Origin: Cellulomonas dongxiuzhuiae | GTDB lineage: Bacteria > Actinomycetota > Actinomycetes > Actinomycetales > Cellulomonadaceae | Length of the DNA stretch: 64,000 nt | Assembly: GCF_018623035.1 (NCBI RefSeq) | Contig: NZ_CP076023.1 | Span: 2,852,001 to 2,916,000, forward strand | Direction of reading: 5' to 3' | In this document: one piece after another, positions 45,706-56,112 of the stretch | Numbering within the stretch: position 1 is the first letter of the stretch | How the letters are laid out: every line of letters begins with the position of its first letter | Made by a program: the position numbers and the translations under genes | Notes under the pieces: generated by a model | Database searches by the model: none | What the model was told of the DNA's origin: nothing | The model's input: only the letters and a program-made list of their open reading frames with translations

Positions 45706-47562
45706 TCACTCGACGGTGACGGACTTCGCGAGGTTGCGCGGCTGGTCGACGTCCAGACCCTTGGCGTTCGCGAGCTCCGAGGCGAAGATCTGCAGGGGCA
45801 CGACGGTGAGCAGCGGCGCGAGCAGCGTCGAGGTCTGCGGCACCCGGAACACCTCGTCGGCGTACGGCACGACGGCCTCGTCCCCGTCCTCCGCCACCAC
45901 GAGCGTCCGCGCACCGCGGGCACGGATCTCCTGGATGTTGGAGACGACCTTCGAGTGCAGGGAGTCGCGGCCCCGCGGCGACGGGACGATGACGAACACG
46001 GGCTGCCCCGGCTCGATCAGCGCGATCGGTCCGTGCTTGAGCTCGCCGGCGGCGAAGCCCTCGGCGTGGATGTAGGCGAGCTCCTTGAGCTTGAGCGCTC
46101 CCTCGAGGGCGACCGGGAAGCCGACGTGCCGGCCCAGGAACAGCACGGCGGGCGAGTCCGCCATCCAGCGCGCGACCTCGCGGACCCGCTCGGCACGGTC
46201 GAGGACCTGCTGGATCTTGCCGGGCATCTCGCGCAGGTCGGCGAGCGTCGCGGCGATCTCGTCGGGGAACTTGTTGCCGCGCAGCTGCGCCAGGTAGAGA
46301 CCCAGCAGGTATGCCGCGGTGATCTGCGACAGGAACGCCTTGGTCGACGCGACCGCGATCTCCGGCCCCGCGTGCGTGTACAGGACGGCGTCGGACTCGC
46401 GCGGGATCGTCGAGCCGTGGGTGTTGACGATCGCGAGCGTCGTGGCACCCTGCTCGCTCGCGTGGCGCACCGCCATGAGCGTGTCCATCGTCTCGCCGGA
46501 CTGCGACACGGCGACGACCAGCGTCCGCTCGTTGACCACCGGGTCGCGGTAGCGGAACTCGTGCGCGAGCTCGACCTCGACGGGGATGCGGCACCAGTGC
46601 TCGATGGCGTACTTCGCGACGTGGCCCGCGTAGGCGGCCGTGCCGCACGCGACGACCACGATCTTGTCCACCGCACGCAGGACCGACTCGTCGATGCGCA
46701 GCTCGTCGAGCACGAGCCGGCCCGAGACGTCCATCCGGCCCAGGAGCGTGTCCGCGACCGCCTTCGGCTGGTCGTGGATCTCCTTCTCCATGAAGGACCG
46801 GAAACCGCCCTTCTCGGCGGCGGTGGTGTCCCAGTCCACCGTGTACGGCTTGGCCTCGACCGGCGTCCCCTCGAGGTCCGTGACCGTCACGGACGTCGGC
46901 GTGATCGTCGCGACCTGGTCCTGCCCCAGCTCGAGCGCCCTGCGGGTCGAGCCGATGAACGCCGCGACGTCCGAGCCCAGGAAGTTCTCGCCGTCACCCA
47001 GCCCGACGACCAGCGGCGAGTCGTGCCGGGCGCCGACGACGGTGTCGGGCACGTCCGCGTGCACCGCCAGCAGCGTGAACGTGCCGTGCAGCCGCCGCGC
47101 GACGGCGGCCATGGCGGCCGTCAGGTCCTTCACCTCGTCGTACTCGCGGGCCAGGAGGTGGGCCACGACCTCGGTGTCCGTCTCGGAGAGGAACTCGACG
47201 CCGGAGGCCAGGAGCTCGGCCTTCAGCGGGGCGAAGTTCTCGACGATGCCGTTGTGGATGACCGCGAGACGCCCCGAGACGTGCGGATGGGCGTTGGCGT
47301 CCGTCGGACCACCGTGCGTCGCCCAGCGCGTGTGCCCGATGGCCGCGGTCGCTGTCGGCAGCGGGTGCGCGGCGATCTCCTCGACCAGGTTGACGAGCTT
47401 GCCGGCCTTCTTGGCCGTCGCGAGCGCTTCACCGGGCACGACCAGCGCCACACCCGCGGAGTCGTACCCGCGGTACTCCAAACGTCGCAACCCCTCGAGC
47501 ACCACGTCCAGGGGACGCTCGCTCGGAGTCGCGCTGCCGACGTACCCGACGATTCCGCACAT
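45706..47562 (-). CDS. glmS: Glutamine-fructose-6-phosphate aminotransferase
   Basis: 618 residues. It makes glucosamine-6-P from fructose-6-P and glutamine, the first step to UDP-GlcNAc. Cys2 after the initiator (MCGIVGYVG) is the glutaminase nucleophile; [18 protein letters not shown] follows. Two SIS domains (about 300-430 and 470-605) include [11 protein letters not shown] and the C-terminal LAKSVTVE. The ATG is 7 bases from -10 TAGAGT (47570-47575), so it is leaderless; no glmS riboswitch is visible upstream. glmM lies 5.5 kb further on the same strand. Confidence 0.97.
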   Translation of the reverse strand: MCGIVGYVGSATPSERPLDVVLEGLRRLEYRGYDSAGVALVVPGEALATAKKAGKLVNLVEEIAAHPLPTATAAIGHTRWATHGGPTDANAHPHVSGRLAVIHNGIVENFAPLKAELLASGVEFLSETDTEVVAHLLAREYDEVKDLTAAMAAVARRLHGTFTLLAVHADVPDTVVGARHDSPLVVGLGDGENFLGSDVAAFIGSTRRALELGQDQVATITPTSVTVTDLEGTPVEAKPYTVDWDTTAAEKGGFRSFMEKEIHDQPKAVADTLLGRMDVSGRLVLDELRIDESVLRAVDKIVVVACGTAAYAGHVAKYAIEHWCRIPVEVELAHEFRYRDPVVNERTLVVAVSQSGETMDTLMAVRHASEQGATTLAIVNTHGSTIPRESDAVLYTHAGPEIAVASTKAFLSQITAAYLLGLYLAQLRGNKFPDEIAATLADLREMPGKIQQVLDRAERVREVARWMADSPAVLFLGRHVGFPVALEGALKLKELAYIHAEGFAAGELKHGPIALIEPGQPVFVIVPSPRGRDSLHSKVVSNIQEIRARGARTLVVAEDGDEAVVPYADEVFRVPQTSTLLAPLLTVVPLQIFASELANAKGLDVDQPRNLAKSVTVE

Positions 47563-47653
47563 GCGGTCGACTCTACCGGGACGCTCGGAGCAGATGGGTG
47601 GCGCGCGGCGCCGGTCGGCACCAGCACGCCCCGTCATACGGAACAATCGTCGG

Positions 47654-48601
47654 GTGCCGTCCCTGGTCCCCGCCACGCCCTACGTCGACCTCGACCGCAG
47701 CGCCTGGACCCGCTTGTCGGCCTCGACACCCCTGCCGCTGACCGATGCGGACGTCGACCGGCTGCGCGGCATCGGCGATCCCATCGACCTCGCCGAGGTC
47801 GATGCCATCTACCGTCCACTGTCGCGCCTGCTCGACCTGTACATCCAGGCCACGCGCGGCCTGCACCACGCGACGAGCACGTTCCTGCGCGAGGACGTCG
47901 GCCGCACGCCGTTCGTCATCGGCGTCGCGGGCTCGGTCGCCGTGGGCAAGTCCACGACGGCGCGGCTGCTGCGCGAGCTGGTGGCACGGTGGCCCGCGAC
48001 GCCGCACGTCGAGCTGGTGACGACGGACGGCTTCCTGCATCCCAACGCCGAGCTCGAGCGGCGCGGCCTGCTGCAGCGCAAGGGCTTCCCCGAGTCCTAC
48101 GACCGGCGGGCGCTGCTGCGCTTCGTGTCGAAGGTCAAGGCCGGACGGCCCGAGGTCACGGTCCCGGTGTACGACCACCTCACGTACGACATCGTGCCCG
48201 ACGCGCACGTGGTGGTGCGGCAGCCGGACGTGCTCATCGTCGAGGGCCTCAACGTGCTGCAGCCGGCACGCCCCACCCTGGCGGGCACGTCCAACCTCGC
48301 GCTCAGCGACTTCTTCGACTTCTCGATCTACGTCGACGCCCGCACGTCCGACGTCAAGCAGTGGTACGTGGACCGGTTCCTGTCGCTGCGCGCGACGGCG
48401 TTCGCCCGGCCCGAGTCCTACTTCCACCGCTACGCGTCGCTCACCGACGACGAGGCGGTCGCCCGCGCCGAGAGCATCTGGGACAGCATCAACGCGCCGA
48501 ACCTCGAGGAGAACATCCTGCCGACGCGCAGCCGCGCCACACTGGTGCTCACCAAGGGACCGGACCACGCGGTCCAGCGGGTGCGGCTGCGCAAGATCTG
48601 A
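47654..48601 (+). CDS. coaA: Type I pantothenate kinase
   Basis: 315 residues. It phosphorylates pantothenate in the first committed step to CoA. Walker [40 protein letters not shown] with catalytic residues; [16 protein letters not shown]; and EGLNVLQP and [12 protein letters not shown] follow. The GTG lies 6 bases from a possible -10 AACAAT (47642-47647). It diverges from glmS. The C-terminus RVRLRKI is typical. Confidence 0.95.
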   Translation: MPSLVPATPYVDLDRSAWTRLSASTPLPLTDADVDRLRGIGDPIDLAEVDAIYRPLSRLLDLYIQATRGLHHATSTFLREDVGRTPFVIGVAGSVAVGKSTTARLLRELVARWPATPHVELVTTDGFLHPNAELERRGLLQRKGFPESYDRRALLRFVSKVKAGRPEVTVPVYDHLTYDIVPDAHVVVRQPDVLIVEGLNVLQPARPTLAGTSNLALSDFFDFSIYVDARTSDVKQWYVDRFLSLRATAFARPESYFHRYASLTDDEAVARAESIWDSINAPNLEENILPTRSRATLVLTKGPDHAVQRVRLRKI

Positions 48602-48608
48602 CGAACCG

Positions 48609-48630
48609 CCGCACCGGCCTCAGGGTGCGG
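48609..48630. terminator. Hairpin between coaA and lipoprotein
   Basis: CCGCACC / GGTGCGG with an 8-base loop, spanning the gap between the coaA stop (48601) and the lipoprotein stop (48620), which lies in the loop. Confidence 0.45.
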
Positions 48631-49171
48631 GGACGTCCGCCGTGACGGGCTGCTCGAGCGCGACGGGGTGCTCCGTGCGGTCGACCACGTCGAGCTCCTC
48701 GAGCGCCGCGGGCAGGCCGGCGCCGGAGCACGCCGCCTCACGTGGCAGCAGGACGGCAGCGCCCAGCGCGTCGACCAGCCACACCTGGGCGACGATCCCG
48801 ACGCCGCACGCGGCGGACGTGCCCGTCACGCCCCGGACCAGCGGCTCCAGGTCGCCCTCGAGACGCGTCGACGTGACCGCCCACCACCGACCCGCCGAGT
48901 CGCGCAGCGTCCCGCCACGGTCGCACAGCAGCGCGGTGTCGGCGACGAAGCCCTCCGGCGGCAGGCCGCGCGTCGTCGTGGCGGCGGCACCGGTGCGCAG
49001 GGACGGGTCCAGCTCGAGGCCGAGCGCGTCGAGCACCTCCGGGTCCAGACAGCTCGCGTCCGTCCGGACCTCGGCCGTCGTCGCGGCGGGCTGCGCCGCC
49101 ACCGACTGGTCGCAGCCCGCGAGCGCGAGCACGGCGATCCCCGCCGTCGCACCGCGTCGCGCTGCCCGCAC
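48620..49171 (-). CDS. Hypothetical lipoprotein
   Basis: 183 residues; family not recognised. GTG at 49171 follows GGAGGACGA. The signal ends in a lipobox (VLALAGC), so the mature protein begins at that Cys, outside the membrane. The rest is Ala/Val/Leu-rich with several Cys (SCLDPE, LLCDRGG, SAACGVG, EAACSG), suggesting disulfides in the secreted domain. An in-frame extension to 49348 would put a long Arg-rich stretch before the signal and is rejected. Neighbours give no functional clue. Confidence 0.75.
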   Translation of the reverse strand: MRAARRGATAGIAVLALAGCDQSVAAQPAATTAEVRTDASCLDPEVLDALGLELDPSLRTGAAATTTRGLPPEGFVADTALLCDRGGTLRDSAGRWWAVTSTRLEGDLEPLVRGVTGTSAACGVGIVAQVWLVDALGAAVLLPREAACSGAGLPAALEELDVVDRTEHPVALEQPVTADVPAP

Positions 49172-49379
49172 CCTCGTCCTCCACCGCCTCGTCCCCGGGC
49201 GCACGGGGTCGGACCCCACACGTCGTGGGGCCTCGCGGTGGGCGGGGAGCGTGACGTCGACGTCGCGCTCCCTCGAGCGTAGGCCGCGCCGGACGGCGGA
49301 GCCCGCCCGGCCGACCGGTCGATACCGGATCGTTGTCACAGCGGTCACATCGTGAGGTCATCGTGACCTCCGACTGGCG

Positions 49380-50123
49380 TCAGGCGACCGTTCCGTCGCC
49401 CGGCCGGACGCGCGCGTCGGCCGCGACGGCCGGCGAGGCGTCGGGCGTCGGCCGCTCCTGCTCGAGCGCGGCCCCCGCAGCCTGCTCGGGCAGCGGGTCG
49501 ATGTGCAGGCAACGCCGCAGCACCCGGTCGACGACCAGCCCGATCGCGAACCCTCCGAGGATTCCCACCACCACCCCGACGATCGGCGAGTGCCCCAGGA
49601 CGGTCCCCGTGCCGATCCCGATGAGGGTCGAGTAGAGGGCCCAGGTCACGGCGGCGATCGCGGTGAGGAGCACGAAGCGGCGGCGGCGGAAGCCGAGCGC
49701 GCCGGCCGTCATGTTGACCGCGACCCGCCCCACGGGGATGTAGCGCGCCGCGATGATGAACGCGGCGCCGCGGTCGCGCAGCGCACGCTCGGCCCAGTCC
49801 AGGAGCGCCTGCCCGCGCCGGCCGCGGAAGCCGCGCAGGCGTCGGATGGGCAGGGCCCTGCCGATCTGGAAGGCGATCTGGTCACCCGTGAACGCCCCGA
49901 GGGCCGCCACCGCGATGACGGGCCACAGCACGGGACTGCCCGTCGAGGTCGAGAGCGACGCGAGACCGATGACCAGCGACTCGCTGGGCACCGGCGGGAA
50001 GAACCCGTCGATCGTCGCGAACCCGAGCAGCGCCGCGAAGACCCACGGCGACGCCGCGAGGTCGAGTGCCCACTGCTCGAGCACGTGGCCCCCCTTCGTC
50101 GTGCCCACCCCGGCGGTGGCCAC
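49380..50123 (-). CDS. DedA-family membrane protein
   Basis: 247 residues with about five hydrophobic segments. FFPPVPSESLVIGLASLS and FTGDQIAFQIGR, then AARYIPVGRVAVNMTAGALGF, are DedA hallmarks, including the conserved Glu and Arg. DedA proteins are now linked to lipid-carrier flipping or membrane homeostasis; the substrate here is unknown. A Pro/Ala-rich tail of ~35 residues ends it. The GTG at 50123 is 6 bases past -10 TAGCGT (50130-50135), a leaderless start. Confidence 0.9.
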   Translation of the reverse strand: MATAGVGTTKGGHVLEQWALDLAASPWVFAALLGFATIDGFFPPVPSESLVIGLASLSTSTGSPVLWPVIAVAALGAFTGDQIAFQIGRALPIRRLRGFRGRRGQALLDWAERALRDRGAAFIIAARYIPVGRVAVNMTAGALGFRRRRFVLLTAIAAVTWALYSTLIGIGTGTVLGHSPIVGVVVGILGGFAIGLVVDRVLRRCLHIDPLPEQAAGAALEQERPTPDASPAVAADARVRPGDGTVA

Positions 50124-50175
50124 GTGCCCACGCTAGGTGCGCACCGCTCCCGGGCACATCGGGTATTCCCCCGAA

Positions 50176-50970
50176 TCAGCCCTGACGGACCCCCATCTCG
50201 TCCCCCAGGACGGTGCGGCCCGGACCGGCGTCCCCCCGCGGGTGGACGTACCGCTCGACGAACGCCCGCAGCACCCCCGGCACCGTGCGCACGCCGCTGG
50301 TGCGCGCGTCGGCCACCACCTGCGCCGCCTCGGCGGGGTCGAAGTACCCGTCGTAGCGGTACGCCTCGACGCGCGTCGCGAGGCCGTCGACGTCGAGCTC
50401 CGGGTGGAACTGCGTGGCGTACACGTTCCTGCCCACCCGGAAGGCCTGGACGGGTGCCGTGCTCGACGTCGCGAGCAGCACCGCGTGAGGCGGCAGCGCG
50501 CTGAGCCCCTCCTTGTGCCCCACGAACGCACCGAACCGGGTGGGGCCGACGCCCATGACGGGGTCGGCGCGGCCGGCGGCGGTGAGCTCGACGGTGACCG
50601 CGCCGACGGGCTCGGGGTGGGCACGGTCGACGACACCACCCTGGTGCCGCCCCAAGGTGCCGATGCCGTAGCAGGCCCCGAAGAACGGGTGGTCGGCGGG
50701 CACGACCGCGTCCAGCAGCCGCGCGAGGTCCGCCTCGACCCTGCGCTGCACGGCGGACTTGGTGTCCTCGGGGTCGCTCACGCAGAAGGGTCCCCCGCCG
50801 AGCACGATGCCGGACCACGCGTCGAGGTCGACGTCGCCCAGGGGAGCGGCCTCGAGCCGCACACGACGCAGGGTCGACTCGTCGAGGCCCGTGCACCTGA
50901 GCATCGCCGCGTACTCGTCGTCCGCGGGTGCGTCCTCGGGCCGCACCCCCAGGAACAGGAACGGCTTCAT
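50176..50970 (-). CDS. Class I glutamine amidotransferase-like protein
   Basis: 264 residues. The triad is visible: nucleophile Cys in FFGACYGIGTLG and His in YATQFHPELD, with the Glu in the same motif. VLGGGPFCVSDPED resembles the oxyanion strand. Stand-alone GATase1 proteins like this may be hydrolases or gamma-glutamyl-type enzymes; no synthetase partner is adjacent. It overlaps the deformylase stop as ATGA, so the two are co-translated. Confidence 0.88.
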   Translation of the reverse strand: MKPFLFLGVRPEDAPADDEYAAMLRCTGLDESTLRRVRLEAAPLGDVDLDAWSGIVLGGGPFCVSDPEDTKSAVQRRVEADLARLLDAVVPADHPFFGACYGIGTLGRHQGGVVDRAHPEPVGAVTVELTAAGRADPVMGVGPTRFGAFVGHKEGLSALPPHAVLLATSSTAPVQAFRVGRNVYATQFHPELDVDGLATRVEAYRYDGYFDPAEAAQVVADARTSGVRTVPGVLRAFVERYVHPRGDAGPGRTVLGDEMGVRQG

Positions 50971-51662
50971 CGCCTCTCCTCCCCGGCACTCCCCCGTGCC
51001 GTCCGCGGCAGCTCGAAGCCGAGCGCCCGCGCAGCCTCGTGCGGGACCGGCTCCGCTCCCCAGTGTGCGCCCCAGGCGTCCGTCGCGGACAGCGAGCGGG
51101 TGATGGCCCGGTCGACGTAGAGCGTGCCGCGCAGGTGGTCGGTCTCGTGCTGCACGATCCGTGCGGGCCAGCCGCGCAGGACCTCGTCGACCCGTGCACC
51201 CGTCTCGTCGAGCCCCGTGAGGCGCACCGTCCGCGCCCGGGCCACGACGGCCTGGTACCCGACGACGCTCAGGCAGCCCTCGTAGAAGGCGACCTGGTCG
51301 TCGTCGACCGGCTCGTAGGACGGGTCGACCAGCACCCGGTACGCGAGCGGGGCGCGCTCGCGCACGTCGGCGACCTCGCCGTCACCCGCCCCCGGGTCCT
51401 CGACGACCGCGAGCGCCAGCGGGATCCCGATCTGCGGTGCGGCCAGCCCGACGCCCGGGGCCGCCCGCATCGTGCGGCGCATGAGCGCGAGCAGCTCGGT
51501 GAGCTCGTCGGCACCGAGCCCGCCGTCGTACGGCCGCGCCACGGCACGCAGCACGGGGTGGCCCGCCTGGACGATCGGCGCGACGGCGTCGGGTCCCGCG
51601 GCGCGTGCCGCGTCCAGCGTGCGGCGCGCGAGGTCGCGCGCGATGCGGTCGCTCTCGGACAT
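50967..51662 (-). CDS. def: Peptide deformylase
   Basis: 231 residues, a little long for the family. All three metalloenzyme motifs are present: GVGLAAPQIG, EGCLSV (metal Cys) and QHETDHLRG (two metal His and catalytic Glu). It removes the formyl group from nascent chains. A C-terminal extension of about 40 residues (WGAHWGAEPVPHEAARALG) is unusual. Whether this is the sole deformylase of the genome cannot be seen here. It overlaps the amidotransferase downstream. Confidence 0.93.
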   Translation of the reverse strand: MSESDRIARDLARRTLDAARAAGPDAVAPIVQAGHPVLRAVARPYDGGLGADELTELLALMRRTMRAAPGVGLAAPQIGIPLALAVVEDPGAGDGEVADVRERAPLAYRVLVDPSYEPVDDDQVAFYEGCLSVVGYQAVVARARTVRLTGLDETGARVDEVLRGWPARIVQHETDHLRGTLYVDRAITRSLSATDAWGAHWGAEPVPHEAARALGFELPRTARGSAGEERR

Positions 51663-51712
51663 CCGTCCTCCTCCTCAGCCCCGGCAGGCCGCCGGCTCCC
51701 CGGCGGGCGACA

Positions 51713-53062
51713 TCACAGCGACAGGCGCTCCCGGACGACACCCGCGAGCTCGTTCGCGACGGCGTCGGCCTCCTGCTGCGTGGCGGCCTCCACCATCACG
51801 CGGACGAGCGGCTCGGTGCCCGACGGGCGCAGCAGCACGCGTCCCGTGTCACCGAGCGAGGCCGTCGCGGCGGCGACGGCCTCGACGAGCACGGGGTCGT
51901 CCGTGCGCGAACGGTCCACGCCCGGCACGTTGACGAGGATCTGCGGCAGCCTGCGCACGATCCCCGCGAGCTCGGCCAGCGGGCGGCCGGTCTGCACCAC
52001 ACGGGCCGCGAGGTGCAGCGCCGTCAGGAGGCCGTCACCCGTCGTGGCGTGGGCCGCCATGATGATGTGGCCGGACTGCTCGCCGCCCAGGCCGAACCCG
52101 CCGGCGCGCATGGCCTCGAGCACGTACCGGTCACCGACGCCCGTCTCGACCGTGGCGATGCCGGCCTCGCGCATCGCGATCCGCAGCCCCAGGTTGCTCA
52201 TGACCGTGGTGACGAGGGTGTCGTGCCGGAGGTCGCCGCGCTCGTGCATCGCGACGGCGAGCACGCCCATGATCTGGTCGCCGTCGACGAGCTCACCGGT
52301 CGCGTCGACCGCCAGGCAGCGGTCGGCGTCGCCGTCGAGCGCGACACCGAGGTCTGCGTGCGCCGCCACGACGGCCGCCTGCAGCTGCTCCGGGTGCGTG
52401 GACCCGCACGCCTCGTTGATGTTGCGGCCGTCGGGCGACGCGTTGATGACCACGACGTCGGCGCCCGCCTGGCGCAGCGCGACGGGCCCGACCTCGCTCG
52501 CGGCGCCGTTGGCGCAGTCGATGACGATGCGCAGACCCTCGAGCCGCGTGCCGCCGATCGTCGCGACGAGGTGGTCGACGTACTGCTGGCCCGCGAGGTT
52601 GAGGTCCATGCGGATCCGACCGACGTCCGCGCCCAGGGGCCGGTCCCAGTCCTCACCCATCCGCGCCTCGATGGCCGCCTCGACGTCGTCGTCGAGCTTC
52701 TGGCCGCCGCGCGCGAGGAACTTGATGCCGTTGTCGGGCATGGGGTTGTGCGACGCGGACAGCACCACGCCGATGTCGACGCCGCGCGCCGCCGTCAGGT
52801 AGGCGACCGCCGGTGTCGGGAGGATGCCGACGTTGTCGACGTCGACGCCCGCGGACGCCAGACCCGCGGCCACCGCCGCGGAGAGGAACTCGCCCGAGAT
52901 GCGCGAGTCACGACCGATCAGCGCACGGGGACGGTGCCCGGCGAAGTCGCCCCGTGAGGCGAGCACGTGCGCCGCGGCGACGGACGCGTCGAGCGCGACC
53001 TCCGCCGTGACGTCCCGGTTCGCCAGACCGCGCACCCCGTCGGTCCCGAACAGTCGACCCAT
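51713..53062 (-). CDS. glmM: Phosphoglucosamine mutase
   Basis: 449 residues. It converts glucosamine-6-P to glucosamine-1-P for UDP-GlcNAc. [15 protein letters not shown] starts the first domain; the phospho-Ser loop reads SASHNP (near 105); the Mg loop is DGDADRCL; the sugar-binding GGEQSGHII and the phosphate-binding [12 protein letters not shown] follow. ATG behind AAGGAG. It is read after rpsI but the hairpin at 53179 and its own ribosome-binding site suggest a separate promoter. Confidence 0.97.
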   Translation of the reverse strand: MGRLFGTDGVRGLANRDVTAEVALDASVAAAHVLASRGDFAGHRPRALIGRDSRISGEFLSAAVAAGLASAGVDVDNVGILPTPAVAYLTAARGVDIGVVLSASHNPMPDNGIKFLARGGQKLDDDVEAAIEARMGEDWDRPLGADVGRIRMDLNLAGQQYVDHLVATIGGTRLEGLRIVIDCANGAASEVGPVALRQAGADVVVINASPDGRNINEACGSTHPEQLQAAVVAAHADLGVALDGDADRCLAVDATGELVDGDQIMGVLAVAMHERGDLRHDTLVTTVMSNLGLRIAMREAGIATVETGVGDRYVLEAMRAGGFGLGGEQSGHIIMAAHATTGDGLLTALHLAARVVQTGRPLAELAGIVRRLPQILVNVPGVDRSRTDDPVLVEAVAAATASLGDTGRVLLRPSGTEPLVRVMVEAATQQEADAVANELAGVVRERLSL

Positions 53063-53178
53063 TACCCGGCTCCTTCGTCCTGCCGGCGGCCCGCCCCCGC
53101 GAGGACGCTGCCGGCGTCGTGCCTGATCCGTTCCCGACGCCGCGACCCGCGTGCCGGCCCGTCCTGCCCCGGCATGCC

Positions 53179-53214
53179 GATGGCCCCGGCGGTCTGTCGA
53201 CCGCCGAGGCCATC
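53179..53214 (-). terminator. Terminator after rplM-rpsI
   Basis: GATGGCC-C-CGGCGGT / ACCGCCG-A-GGCCATC (7+7 bp with one internal mismatch, 6-base loop), 17 bases after the rpsI stop on the minus strand and upstream of glmM. Confidence 0.7.
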
Positions 53215-53230
53215 GGGCCGGAGCGCTGGG

Positions 53231-53719
53231 TCAGCGCTTCGAGTACTGCGGCGCCTTGCGGGCCTTCTTGAGACCCGCCTTCTTGCGCTCCACCACGCGA
53301 GCGTCACGCGTGAGGAAGCCGGCCTTCTTGAGCGCCGGACGGTTGTTCTCCGCGTCGATCGCGTTGAGCGCGCGGGCGATGCCCAGGCGCAGCGCGCCGG
53401 CCTGGCCGGAGACGCCACCCCCGGTGATGCGCGCGACGACGTCGAAACGACCCTCGACGTCCACGAGCTTCAGCGGGGAGTTGACGAGCTGCTGGTGCAC
53501 CTTGTTCGGGAAGTACTCCTCGAGGGCGCGGCCGTTGATCTTCCACTGGCCGGTGCCGGGCACCAGACGGACGCGGGCGATGGCCTCCTTGCGGCGGCCG
53601 AGCGCCTGGCCCGGTGCCGTGAGGGACTGCCCGCGGCCGGTGGGCGCGACGGTCTCGGAGGTGTAGCTGGTGGGCGTGTCGTCGCCCTCGTACTCGGTCT
53701 CGACGGTGGTCTGAGCCAC
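53231..53719 (-). CDS. rpsI: 30S ribosomal protein uS9
   Basis: 162 residues with start GTG at 53719 and GAGG 6 bases upstream. The core ([26 protein letters not shown]) and the C-terminal SKR tail that reaches the P-site ([12 protein letters not shown]) are intact. The N-terminal ~35 residues are an acidic, Thr-rich extension common in actinobacteria. It follows rplM by 43 bp and shares its promoter. Confidence 0.97.
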   Translation of the reverse strand: MAQTTVETEYEGDDTPTSYTSETVAPTGRGQSLTAPGQALGRRKEAIARVRLVPGTGQWKINGRALEEYFPNKVHQQLVNSPLKLVDVEGRFDVVARITGGGVSGQAGALRLGIARALNAIDAENNRPALKKAGFLTRDARVVERKKAGLKKARKAPQYSKR

Positions 53720-53762
53720 GGGATCCTCGCGTTCTAGTTTCTCTGCCGCAGCAGCCGGGGGC

Positions 53763-54206
53763 TTACTGCGCCACCTGGGTGAGCTCGAACGGCTTCGGCT
53801 GCTGGGCCGCGTGCGGGTGCTCCGCACCGCGGTAGACCTTGAGCTTGCTGATCTGCCCGCGACCGAGGGTCGTGTGGGGCAGCATGCCGCGAACGGCCTT
53901 CTCGATCGCACGCTCCGGGTGCTTCTCGAGGAGGTCGACGTAACGGGTCGCCCGCAGACCACCCGGGTAACCGGAGTGGCGGTAGGCGAGCTTGGTCTCC
54001 CGCTTGTTGCCGGTCAGCGCGACCTTCTCCGCGTTGATGACGATGACGAAGTCGCCGCCGTCGACGTGAGGAGCGAAGGTCGCCTTGTGCTTGCCGCGCA
54101 GCAGGGTGGCCACGTGGCTGGCCAGACGACCGAGCACGACGTCGGTCGCGTCGATGACGTACCAGTTCCGCTCGACGTCGCCGGGCTTCGGGGTGTACGT
54201 GCGCAC
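53763..54206 (-). CDS. rplM: 50S ribosomal protein uL13
   Basis: 147 residues. [36 protein letters not shown] and [12 protein letters not shown] are typical. GTG at 54206 behind GAGG. First gene of the rplM-rpsI operon; promoter at 54376-54404 and a ~160-base leader that contains a stem-loop. Confidence 0.97.
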   Translation of the reverse strand: MRTYTPKPGDVERNWYVIDATDVVLGRLASHVATLLRGKHKATFAPHVDGGDFVIVINAEKVALTGNKRETKLAYRHSGYPGGLRATRYVDLLEKHPERAIEKAVRGMLPHTTLGRGQISKLKVYRGAEHPHAAQQPKPFELTQVAQ

Positions 54207-54320
54207 GGGGTTGCCTCTGTCTCGTGATACGTGTCGTGGCCGGGCGCGCAGGGCGACCGGCCGAGGATGGCTGCCGGAGCATCCCGCCCGGCGAGTGGGA
54301 TCGCACCAGGACGTCCATCG

Positions 54321-54348
54321 GCACCCGGTGGTGAGAAGCCACCGGTGC
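54321..54348 (-). other. Stem-loop in the rplM leader
   Basis: Plus-strand GCACC-C-GGTGG / CCACC-GGTGC (10 bp with one bulge, 7-base loop). It lies inside the predicted 5' untranslated region of rplM-rpsI and could be an autoregulatory leader element. No U-tract or family match is known to me. Confidence 0.4.
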
Positions 54349-54375
54349 GCGACAGGGGACGCACAACGACGCACC

Positions 54376-54404
54376 AGACTACCCGGACCGGCTCCGCCAG
54401 GCAA
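54376..54404 (-). promoter_or_regulatory. rplM-rpsI promoter
   Basis: Minus strand: -35 TTGCCT (54399-54404), 17-bp spacer, -10 TAGTCT (54376-54381). Predicted start near 54369. Confidence 0.7.
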
Positions 54405-54435
54405 AACAGGTGGCAGGCGTCACGTGCGTCGGTCC

Positions 54436-56112
54436 CTACCGTACGCGCTGCACCCGCCCCGCGTCCCACACGGGCTCCGGCGTCTCGAGCACCGAGCCGT
54501 CGGACCCGAACACCAGGTAGCGGTCGAACGTGCGCGTGAACCACCGGTCGTGCGTCACCGCGAGCACCGTGCCGTCGAACGCCGCGAGCCCCGCCTCGAG
54601 GGCCTCGGCCGAGTGCAGGTCGAGGTTGTCGGTGGGCTCGTCGAGGAGCAGCAGGGTCGCGCCGCCGAGCTCCAGGAGCAGGATCTGCAGCCGCGCCTGC
54701 TGACCGCCCGACAGCGTCTCGTACCGCTGCTCAGCCGCCGCGACGAGCTCGTACCGGTCCAGCGCGCGGCTCGCGGCCTCGCGGCCCAGTCCGGCGCGGT
54801 GGCCGTCACCCCGGTGCAGGACCTCCAGCAGCGTGCGCCCCACGAGCTCGGGGTGCGCGTGGTTCTGCGCGAACCACCCGGGCCGCACGCGCGACCCCAG
54901 CACGACCGACCCCGTGTGGGCGACGGGCGCGACCGGCACGTCACCCGCGGGCGCGTGCTCGGGGTCGGAGCCGCCGGCGGCGAGCAGCCGCAGGAAGTGG
55001 GACTTGCCTGAGCCGTTCGCCCCCAGCACCGCGACGCGCTCGCCGTACCAGACCTCGAGGTCGAACGGCCGCATCAGCCCCGTGAGCTCCAGGTCCTGCG
55101 CGACGACGGCACGCTTGGCCGTCCGCCCGCCCCGCAGCCGCACGCTCACCTGCTGGTCCCGCGCCAGGACGGCCGGCGGCCCGGCCTCCTCGAACTTGCG
55201 CAGCCGCGTCTGCGCGGCCTGGTAGCGCGAGGCCAGGCCGTCGTTGAACGCGGCCTTCGTCTTGAGCGTCACGACGAGCTCGCGCAGCTGCGCGTGCTCC
55301 TCCTCCCAGCGCCGCAGCAGCTCCTCGTGACGTGCGCGCCGGTCCGCGCGCGCCTGCGCGTACGTCGCGAAGCCACCACCGTGCACCCAGACGCGCGCCC
55401 CGCCCTCGGCCGGCTCGAGCGTGGCGACGTGGGTCGCCACGCGTGCCAGGAGCTCGCGGTCGTGGCTGACGAACAGGACCGTGCGGCCGCTCGCGACGAG
55501 CCGGTCCTCGAGCCAGCGCTTGGTCGGCACGTCCAGGGCGTTGTCGGGCTCGTCGAGCAGCAGGACCTCGTCCGGCCCGCGCAGCAGCGCCTCCAGCACG
55601 AGCCGCTTCTGCTCGCCGCCGGACAGCGTGCGCACGTACCGGTGCTGCGCACGCTCGAACGGCAGCGAGAGCACCGCGTCCGTCACCCGGTCCCAGCCCA
55701 CCTCGGCCTCGTACCCGCCGACGTCCGCCCAGTCCGCGAGCGCCTGCGCGTACCGCATCTGCGTCGGCTCGTCGTCCACCTCCATCATGGCCAGCTCGGC
55801 GGCTGCGAGCTCCGCCGCGGCCTCGCGGACCGCCGGGGGCGCGAGGCCGGCGAGCAGGTCACGCACGCTGCGCTCGTCGTCGATGCGTCCGACGTCCTGC
55901 CGCATGACGCCCAGACCGCCGCTGCGCTGCACCGAGCCCGCGTGCGCCGCCGTGTCGCCCGTGACGATGCGCAGCAGCGTCGACTTGCCGACCCCGTTGG
56001 GCCCGACGAGCGCCACGCGCGCACCGTCACCGACCCGGAACGTCACGTCGTGCAGGAGGGGACGCCCGTCGGGGAGCGTGTAGCCGACACCGCCGACGTC
56101 GAGATGGCCCAT
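54436..56112 (-). CDS. ABC-F family ATPase
   Basis: 558 residues: two ATP-binding domains on one chain and no membrane helices. Domain 1 has GPNGVGKSTLLRIV, LSGGEQKRLVLEAL and DEPDNALD; domain 2 has GANGSGKSHFLRLL, LSGGQQARLQILLL and DEPTDNLD. A charged helical linker (about 235-300) joins them. ABC-F proteins act on ribosomes, as translation factors or antibiotic-protection proteins; which applies here is unknown. It sits next to rplM, which fits a ribosome role. The ATG at 56112 is 7 bases past CACACT, possibly leaderless. Confidence 0.92.
   Translation of the reverse strand: MGHLDVGGVGYTLPDGRPLLHDVTFRVGDGARVALVGPNGVGKSTLLRIVTGDTAAHAGSVQRSGGLGVMRQDVGRIDDERSVRDLLAGLAPPAVREAAAELAAAELAMMEVDDEPTQMRYAQALADWADVGGYEAEVGWDRVTDAVLSLPFERAQHRYVRTLSGGEQKRLVLEALLRGPDEVLLLDEPDNALDVPTKRWLEDRLVASGRTVLFVSHDRELLARVATHVATLEPAEGGARVWVHGGGFATYAQARADRRARHEELLRRWEEEHAQLRELVVTLKTKAAFNDGLASRYQAAQTRLRKFEEAGPPAVLARDQQVSVRLRGGRTAKRAVVAQDLELTGLMRPFDLEVWYGERVAVLGANGSGKSHFLRLLAAGGSDPEHAPAGDVPVAPVAHTGSVVLGSRVRPGWFAQNHAHPELVGRTLLEVLHRGDGHRAGLGREAASRALDRYELVAAAEQRYETLSGGQQARLQILLLELGGATLLLLDEPTDNLDLHSAEALEAGLAAFDGTVLAVTHDRWFTRTFDRYLVFGSDGSVLETPEPVWDAGRVQRVR

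Noticed and set aside
47563..47653. Possible glmS riboswitch upstream of glmS
   Set aside because: A leaderless promoter places the transcript start at the ATG; no room or conserved core for the ribozyme.
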